DNA from: an uncultured Collinsella sp.
GTDB taxonomy: Bacteria > Actinomycetota > Coriobacteriia > Coriobacteriales > Coriobacteriaceae
Direction: 5' to 3'
Length of the DNA stretch: 11,189 nucleotides
Assembly: GCA_900544845.1 (NCBI GenBank)
Contig: UQWV01000058.1
Coordinates: forward strand, 1-11,189
In this document: positions 6,549 to 11,189 of the stretch, in pieces
How positions within the stretch are numbered: the first letter of the stretch is position 1
Layout: every line of letters starts with the position of its first letter
Translations under genes and position numbers: made by a program
Notes under the pieces: model-generated
Databases searched by the model: none
The model's input: only the letters and a program-made list of their open reading frames with translations
Told to the model about the DNA's origin: nothing

Positions 6549-9500
6549 CTAGTGGGTCTTGCGGCGCTTGATCAGCATGATGAGGGCTATCACTACGAGC
6601 GTTGCTCCCGCTGCTGCTGCGGTGGCAACTAGGGCGAATGTTTGGTCGCCGGTGTTTGCGAGGTTCTTCGCTGTGGTCGTAGTCTTGACCTTGGTGTCGG
6701 TCTTAGCTCCGTTGTCGGACTTGGGCTTGTCCGGATTCGTCGGGGTCTCAGGAGTCTCGGGGTCCTTCGAGCCTTCGGAATCGGTTGGGCCGGCGGTGTT
6801 TACCAGCGTATGGTCCAGGAACTTCTTGGCGCCCGCGCTTGCCTGTGAGAACAGGCGGCGCGTGCGGATCGGGGTGGCATTCACCGTTGTGGGTGCTGTC
6901 TCCTCGGCCACGATATTCACGAGCGTCACACCGGTATCGAGGCCAACATCGTTGTAACCCACATGGCAGTAGTACTGCGCGCCGTCATCGTCTGCGGTCA
7001 GGTCGATCCCGAGCGTCGAGGCCGTTCCGGCTGCGAGGTTACCATCGGCAGCCACACGCTTGAACTCGGTCTCGCCGCGACCCTTGCAATACCACATATA
7101 TGTCGGTGCCAGCTCCGTTTCGCTACCGTCGGCGCCGAGCTGCGTCACGTTGCCGATCGCCGAAAGCGTCAGGCGGCTTCCCGCTGCGCGCTCGATCGAG
7201 GAATCGTATTCGATACTCTCCCCCTCCTCAGCATCCGCCGCAGGTCCGCTCACGCTCATCGTCATGCCGTCGGGCATGGTCTTGACCGCGACGATTGCGG
7301 AGCGAATACCCGTTTCGGTCGTGGATCCATTCTTAACGGCGGCAATGGCAAATCGATACTCCGTATTGGGCTGCAACCCGTCCCAGGTAAGCGAGGTCTG
7401 CGTATTGTCGGCGATCTTCCAGCTGTTGACGATGGCGTCGGCCGCGTTACTCTGCAGCATGCCTACGCCGTAGCTAAAGCCACCCTTGTTTGCGAGCACG
7501 TCGTCCCAGCTAAAGGTAACGCTTTTCGAGTCAACGGCGTTTGCCGTAAAGCCCGTCACGGCCGGCGCGTCGGGCATCTCGACGTCCTTAACGTCATAGC
7601 CCACGATCCAGAATTGATCGGTGTCCTTGGTGCCGAGCTTGTCGCCCGAGCTGGCCTCGAACTTGTCGACATCCACCGCGTTGACGCCCAGACGCCACAC
7701 AAAGCCGTACTTATCCTGCGCGGCCTCGGGCAGGTTGTCGACGGTGCCGCCGTATTCGGTCGATTCACTCGAAGAGTTACCCGTAGTAAAGCCGGCGTTG
7801 GCACCAAAGCACAGGCCGCCAAACAACTCGTGCTTTGCGAGCTTCGCGCCCATGACAACGCTGCCGTTCAGCGTAAAGCCGTACTCAAACTCCTGTTCCT
7901 CGCCCTCCTCGACTTCGATGGTCTGCTCAATGCTCGCTCCCGACTGCGCGACGGCGCCGTTAAACCCATCGTGCGTGTAGGCGCGCGTCACGCCAGGCTT
8001 GCCCAGGCCAAAGGAATCCCCAACGGGAGTCTCGCCGTTGAGCGTCGTTTGATAGGTTCCGGGTTCTCCCGACCGGTTGGTCAAAAAGTAGCTGAGCGGC
8101 GTCATGTTGTGCTGCTTGGCAATGCGGTCATAGGCCTCGACATTAACGACCGAGGTCTGCGCGCCGAGCGACACGGGCGCCGCCATCACGCCCTTGCCAC
8201 CAGTTTCCTCATTTTCGATCTCGTACTCGTAATAGACCATCGGAATCGTGTAGAGCACGGCCTTGTCGCCTTCGCCGGCATGCGACTCATAACTTACGCT
8301 GGCGCTCACTGTGCGCTCGCTCCGGTAGTCATAGCATCCCTCGGCGGCAAAATCGACCGAAGCATTAATCGCGACCAGGGGCGGACCGGTCTGCACCTCG
8401 ACGGCAACGCCCAACTCGGCGCCAATGGTATAGCCCTGGGATGTCCCCGTGCCCTTTCCCTCTCCGTATGACGTGCCGCCCAACACCAGATAGCCGTATG
8501 CCCGCTCCAGGTCCTCAACATAGGGAGCATCCTGCAGCACGGCGAGCACGCGCGGGTTGGTATAGACCTTGTAGCGGTCCTTGTACGTAATCTTGACGCT
8601 GTCGTTGTCGACATCGGGCAGCGCGAGCGAGATAAACGTGCCGTAGGTAGTGCCGCGACGGTTGCTCTCGCTGATCACCTGCTCCTCGCCGCGGCGCACC
8701 TTTCCGTTCTCGTCGAGCGAAAAATGCGAGGCGGTCATCCAATAGTAGTCATCGTTCTTGCGCAGGTCCTCGTCGCGGTGCTTGCCCACCACGGCGATAA
8801 AGCTCTCGTTATAGCGGTCCGAACCCGAGACGCTGCCCGCCTTAACGTCGCTGATCCACACCTGCTCGATACCCTTGTGGTCATGCTTGTTGCTACTGTT
8901 GTATTGCTGGCCGCTCATGCTCATGGTTCCGACCATGGAACCCAAGCCCTGGGCCCCGCTCTGCGCCGTGTTGCAGGCAAAGTCGCGGAACACATCGCCG
9001 CCCACGAGCACCTCGTCGACCGCCGGCTGCTCGGACAGACCGTCAAGGTTGGCAGTGGCAAGAGCAATAGGTGCCAAGGTGCACGGATAGCGCTTATCCT
9101 GAGCGCTATCCTTCCATGCGCTGCTGGGCACATGCATCAGTCCATAGGAGGCAAGGAGCCCGTCTCTGTATTCCTTGCAATCGGAAAGTTTGAACTCGCC
9201 AGACTCCGAGTCAAAATACGCGTAGCGGTACAGCGCGCCGTACAGCCCCTTGCTGCCGTCAGAGGCGCCGTAATCAAAAGTGCTGCTTTGCCAGTCATAG
9301 CCCGCAAGAATAAGGCCCGTGACGGTTTCACCCGTCTTCTTTCCTTCTTCATCGTAGGCGGCAAACGTGCCGAACGTCGCATTCGCAGCGACCATGGTCT
9401 TGCCGTTCGCGGAGAGGGAGATTGCGCCCGCGTCGCCCAGAGCATCGACATGGACGAGTGCACCCTTGGATGCATCCCACGAGAACAGCTCGCAATGCGT

Positions 9501-10487
9501 CGACTTGGCGATATTCTTTTTGCCGTAGGGTGCCGAGACCACGATGGCGAGGTCATCGCAAAAATCGCGGTCGAGGTCTCCGGCAGCCAGCGAAACGACA
9601 GGAGCTGACTGCAGCTGCGTCCAAGAGTCGTTCCCGCCCTCGTTGTGCGTGGTGTAGTCCGCGGCGTTACCGGCGTCGATTTTGACGACACTCTGCCTCC
9701 AGTTGCCGCCCTCCAGGTCGTACATATCGACTACAGCCTTACGCACGCCGCTCTCGTCGACATAGCAGCCCGCATAGACAAAAAGCTCGTCCACGCCGTC
9801 ACCATCGACATCGCCCGCCTCGACATCAAAGACGGCGTCGTGCTCTTGCAGGTAGCCGGCGTTCAGATACTTAAAACGGCCTCCGTCCATCATATTGGTG
9901 TTGACCGTCACCGGCAGGCGCGTATCAAGGCTGCGCGTGCGCCCGTTGCTAAACGAATAGAGGACCAGCTCAACCTTTCCGGCGTACGACTTGCCGTCGA
10001 TCGTCGTGGAAGAACTGTCGCCGTAGGCACGAAGCTCGGCAACGCGGCTCTTTTTGCCTGTACTGGCATCGCCGCAGAACTCAACGCTTGTGGCGTGAAT
10101 GCCCGAGAAGCCGTTGTTGTCGTTGGCAAGTACCGTCGAGGACTCATTGTTGCTCAGATACGACCAGGTGCCGCCACCGTAGTCGCTATGCTTGTAGAGG
10201 TCGCTGTTCGTATCGAAATTGTTGACGTTTTGCCAGAACTTTGCGGCGCCCCACACACTTCCATAGCCATCGGTGAGTTTGCTGCTGCCGCCAATATCGC
10301 CGCGCTCGACGTTCTCGAGCTTGTCGCGCAGAGTGTAGCGATTGCCATGGCTACCGTTAGCTGCCATATAGACCTCGCTGCGCGTGGCAAACGTCGTGGG
10401 GGTATCGGTGGAATAGGGGCCAACGGTATCGGCCGGAATGTCCTCGCTCGTGCCCAGGCCCAAATCGCTATAGTCCTGCTCGGTCAT
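6549..10487 (-). CDS. Very large cell-wall-anchored surface protein (FG-GAP, FN3, Ig-like, LANTG), 5' end interrupted
   Basis: The uninterrupted part is 1312 codons from an internal ATG, but the same frame continues upstream to a proper start at 10637, making 1362 residues broken only by TAG at codon 38. Numbering from 10637: an FG-GAP/VCBS-like region has Ca-binding-type loops near 276 (DVDGDGVDEL) and 354 (GDLDRDFCDDLAIV). A long central region (about 650-1010), rich in Gly, Ser and Tyr beta-type sequence, is not recognised. An FN3 domain spans 1021-1120 (TSLTWDGLQPNTEYRFAIAA), and an Ig-like domain about 1122-1240 has Cys1184 and Cys1224. A Pro/Thr/Lys linker leads to LANTG (1326-1330), a hydrophobic helix and KRRKTH. 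LAXTG is the type of signal used by class E sortases in Actinobacteria. The internal ATG has no ribosome site, so this fragment alone is probably not translated well and would lack export. It is likely an adhesin or binding protein; the ligand is unknown. Confidence 0.8.
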   Translation of the reverse strand: MTEQDYSDLGLGTSEDIPADTVGPYSTDTPTTFATRSEVYMAANGSHGNRYTLRDKLENVERGDIGGSSKLTDGYGSVWGAAKFWQNVNNFDTNSDLYKHSDYGGGTWSYLSNNESSTVLANDNNGFSGIHATSVEFCGDASTGKKSRVAELRAYGDSSSTTIDGKSYAGKVELVLYSFSNGRTRSLDTRLPVTVNTNMMDGGRFKYLNAGYLQEHDAVFDVEAGDVDGDGVDELFVYAGCYVDESGVRKAVVDMYDLEGGNWRQSVVKIDAGNAADYTTHNEGGNDSWTQLQSAPVVSLAAGDLDRDFCDDLAIVVSAPYGKKNIAKSTHCELFSWDASKGALVHVDALGDAGAISLSANGKTMVAANATFGTFAAYDEEGKKTGETVTGLILAGYDWQSSTFDYGASDGSKGLYGALYRYAYFDSESGEFKLSDCKEYRDGLLASYGLMHVPSSAWKDSAQDKRYPCTLAPIALATANLDGLSEQPAVDEVLVGGDVFRDFACNTAQSGAQGLGSMVGTMSMSGQQYNSSNKHDHKGIEQVWISDVKAGSVSGSDRYNESFIAVVGKHRDEDLRKNDDYYWMTASHFSLDENGKVRRGEEQVISESNRRGTTYGTFISLALPDVDNDSVKITYKDRYKVYTNPRVLAVLQDAPYVEDLERAYGYLVLGGTSYGEGKGTGTSQGYTIGAELGVAVEVQTGPPLVAINASVDFAAEGCYDYRSERTVSASVSYESHAGEGDKAVLYTIPMVYYEYEIENEETGGKGVMAAPVSLGAQTSVVNVEAYDRIAKQHNMTPLSYFLTNRSGEPGTYQTTLNGETPVGDSFGLGKPGVTRAYTHDGFNGAVAQSGASIEQTIEVEEGEEQEFEYGFTLNGSVVMGAKLAKHELFGGLCFGANAGFTTGNSSSESTEYGGTVDNLPEAAQDKYGFVWRLGVNAVDVDKFEASSGDKLGTKDTDQFWIVGYDVKDVEMPDAPAVTGFTANAVDSKSVTFSWDDVLANKGGFSYGVGMLQSNAADAIVNSWKIADNTQTSLTWDGLQPNTEYRFAIAAVKNGSTTETGIRSAIVAVKTMPDGMTMSVSGPAADAEEGESIEYDSSIERAAGSRLTLSAIGNVTQLGADGSETELAPTYMWYCKGRGETEFKRVAADGNLAAGTASTLGIDLTADDDGAQYYCHVGYNDVGLDTGVTLVNIVAEETAPTTVNATPIRTRRLFSQASAGAKKFLDHTLVNTAGPTDSEGSKDPETPETPTNPDKPKSDNGAKTDTKVKTTTTAKNLANTGDQTFALVATAAAAGATLVVIALIMLIKRRKTH

Positions 10488-10523
10488 ATCGGTGATTGCG
10501 GGCGCGTCTGCCGCCTGGGCAAC

Positions 10524-10637
10524 CTAGGGCGTGGCCATAAAACAGGCGACACTCGTTGCAATCAACGCAGCAAGCGCCGCCGTCCCGGCAAGCGGGATTT
10601 TCGACAACCGGCGAATGTGGGGGTGTGGAACGTGCAT
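10524..10637 (-). pseudogene. Detached start and signal peptide of the surface protein, ended by in-frame TAG
   Basis: The ATG at 10637 has GAGG 6 nt upstream. It opens a typical export signal: basic start (HIRRLSK), hydrophobic core (IPLAGTAALAALIATSVACF), then MATP. Codon 38 (10526-10524) is TAG. Reading on in the same frame gives VAQAADAPA and then the 1312-codon frame, so the AQA-AD signal peptidase site lies just after the stop. The frame is intact on both sides (150 bp between the two ATGs), so a single base change such as CAG to TAG explains the break. Four genes of this window end in TAG, so TAG is an ordinary stop here. The gene is either a recent pseudogene, a variant with low readthrough, or a sequencing or assembly error. 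Confidence 0.85.
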
Positions 10638-10669
10638 GGGGGACCTCGCTTTACTCGAGTGGAGTCGGC

Positions 10670-10685
10670 TCATTTTTGCAAATGA
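10670..10685. promoter_or_regulatory. Inverted repeat TCATTT-TTGC-AAATGA in the surface-gene leader
   Basis: A perfect 6-4-6 inverted repeat lies 33-48 bp upstream of the surface-gene ATG at 10637. CTCATTTT recurs at 10712 and 10734, 43 and 22 bp further on, so this may be either an operator or a decayed edge of array 2. The position near a promoter is suggestive only. Confidence 0.35.
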
Positions 10686-10729
10686 TACGTCCGACGCCCG
10701 ATATCACGTGTCTCATTTTCGCCAACGGC

Positions 10730-11021
10730 GTGTCTCATTTTTGAGAATCCGAGATGCCGCGGAGATCTTATCCCAGCTCAAAGGCCATTTCTGGGATGTA
10801 TTTTCCGTCGAGTGCCTCATCGGAAAACTGCATCCCATTTCAAGCGTCGATTCTGGGACGCATTTTCCCCTTAGACCCTCAACCGGAAACCGCATCCCAC
10901 TTTGAGCGCAAATTCCGGGACGCATTTTCCGCTTGAGCCTCATTGGGAAACGGCGTCCCATTCCAAAGGCAAATTCCGGGACGCATTTTCCGAAAGCCTG
11001 CCCATCCGGAAAGCCCGTCTC
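10730..11021. repeat. Array 2: alternating 15-bp arms, period about 62 bp, with a degenerate left end
   Basis: This is the same family as array 1. CGGAAA-type arms start at 10760 (degenerate, CGGAGATCTTATCCC), 10821, 10884, 10945 and 11007; GGGA-type arms (consensus GGGACGCATTTTCCG) start at 10793, 10855, 10917 and 10978. Same-type spacing is 61-63 bp, and the gap between CCC and GGG is again 18 bp throughout. A further weak arm (GTGTCTCATTTTTGAG) at 10730 continues the rhythm. Several gap sequences match array 1 better after reverse complementing (CTTTGAGCGC here against GCGCTCAAA there), so the arrays appear inverted around the surface gene. Confidence 0.85.
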
Positions 11022-11102
11022 ACTTTGGACGCATCCGGGCACGGAACCATCGACCTATCAGGCCTCCCATCAATAAAGAGGCGTCCTCCCGGACGGCGGG
11101 GC

Positions 11103-11189
11103 ACGAAGTTCATCGCGAGTTCCGCACGCAAAGAAGGCCACTTAATGTGGCCTTCGTCTTGCGCAGGACTGCAGAGCAGGGAACTTCGT
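11103..11189 (-). repeat. Second copy of the palindromic element, cut by the window end
   Basis: Bases 11108-11171 are the exact reverse complement of 6053-6116 over 64 bp, and the match extends through a short divergent spot into GAGCAGGGAAC. The bounding arms are ACGAAGTTC (11103-11111) and GAACTTCGT (11181-11189), perfectly complementary but unlike the arms of the first copy except next to the core. The right arm may continue beyond the window. Confidence 0.85.
11130..11155 (-). terminator. GAAGGCCAC terminator-like hairpin, minus orientation
   Basis: The same 9-bp stem (11133-11141 with 11147-11155) is followed on the minus strand by TTT. It would end transcripts of a minus-strand gene lying beyond the right edge. 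It is the core hairpin of the second palindromic element, which again places its T-tract downstream of a neighbouring gene if such a gene exists. Confidence 0.5.

Larger units (their letters stand above)
10638..11189. other. Repeat-rich intergenic zone upstream of the surface-protein gene
   Basis: These 552 bp hold no credible gene. From left to right there is the surface-gene leader, a small inverted repeat (10670-10685), degenerate CATTTT units, array 2 (10730-11021), about 80 bp without recognisable structure (11022-11102), and the second palindromic element (from 11103, cut by the window end). No convincing -35/-10 pair for the surface gene was found. Confidence 0.7.

Noticed and set aside
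6963..8471. 502-codon plus-strand open frame opposite the surface gene
   Set aside because: The minus strand encodes recognisable FN3 and Ig-like domains here. The plus frame has no domain or ribosome site.
10487..10637. Genetic code with TAG reassigned to an amino acid
   Set aside because: The kup, small membrane protein, LtaS-like and surface-protein genes all end in TAG at their expected lengths, so TAG acts as a stop.
9645..10685. 346-codon plus-strand open frame across the surface gene's 5' end
   Set aside because: It lies opposite FG-GAP repeats and the signal peptide and runs into the repeat zone, so it is an antisense artefact.
10713..11042. 109-codon minus-strand frame with repeating GKCVPE-like peptides
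   Set aside because: The repetition is the translated 62-bp array. The period is not a multiple of three, so only every second unit recurs in frame, and no ribosome site is present.
6013..11189. Composite transposon or IS pair around the surface gene
   Set aside because: The inverted repeats contain no transposase and no target-site duplication is visible; the bounding arms differ between copies.

Overview
The window looks like chromosomal DNA of a gut Coriobacteriia species (Actinomycetota), most likely Collinsella or a close relative. This is inferred from the high GC content and GC-rich third codon positions, strong GGAGG-type ribosome sites, an LAXTG-type sortase signal, and intergenic DNA full of short palindromic repeats. 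No rRNA, tRNA, CRISPR, transposase or recombinase was seen.

Left part (1-3471, all minus strand): the possible first codons of a gene leaving the left edge (1-33), a strong terminator (52-99), a 64-aa single-pass membrane protein (146-340), a Kup-family potassium transporter (410-2437), a hairpin, and a nitroreductase-family flavoprotein (2596-3471). The small membrane gene lies 69 bp behind kup and probably shares its transcript. Middle (3685-5985, plus strand): an LtaS/MdoB-type membrane enzyme, transcribed divergently from the nitroreductase, with all key sulfatase-fold motifs.

Right part (5986-11189): one very large minus-strand surface-protein gene (reading frame 6549-10637). It encodes FG-GAP-like repeats, a central region I do not recognise, an FN3 domain, an Ig-like domain, an LANTG sorting signal and a membrane anchor. 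Its natural start, with ribosome site and signal peptide, is at 10637, but codon 38 is an in-frame TAG just before the AQA-AD cleavage site. As read, the secreted product cannot be made in one piece.

The surface gene lies between two repeat-rich intergenic zones of about 560 bp each. Each holds an array of 15-bp arms in alternating orientation with a period of 61-63 bp, and a second element with a conserved core of about 70 bp. The core is present as a 64-bp perfect match in opposite orientations on the two sides, so the surface gene sits between inverted repeats. The arms bounding each core differ between copies, yet each pair is perfectly self-complementary. These repeats and the interrupted surface gene are the most interesting parts of the window.
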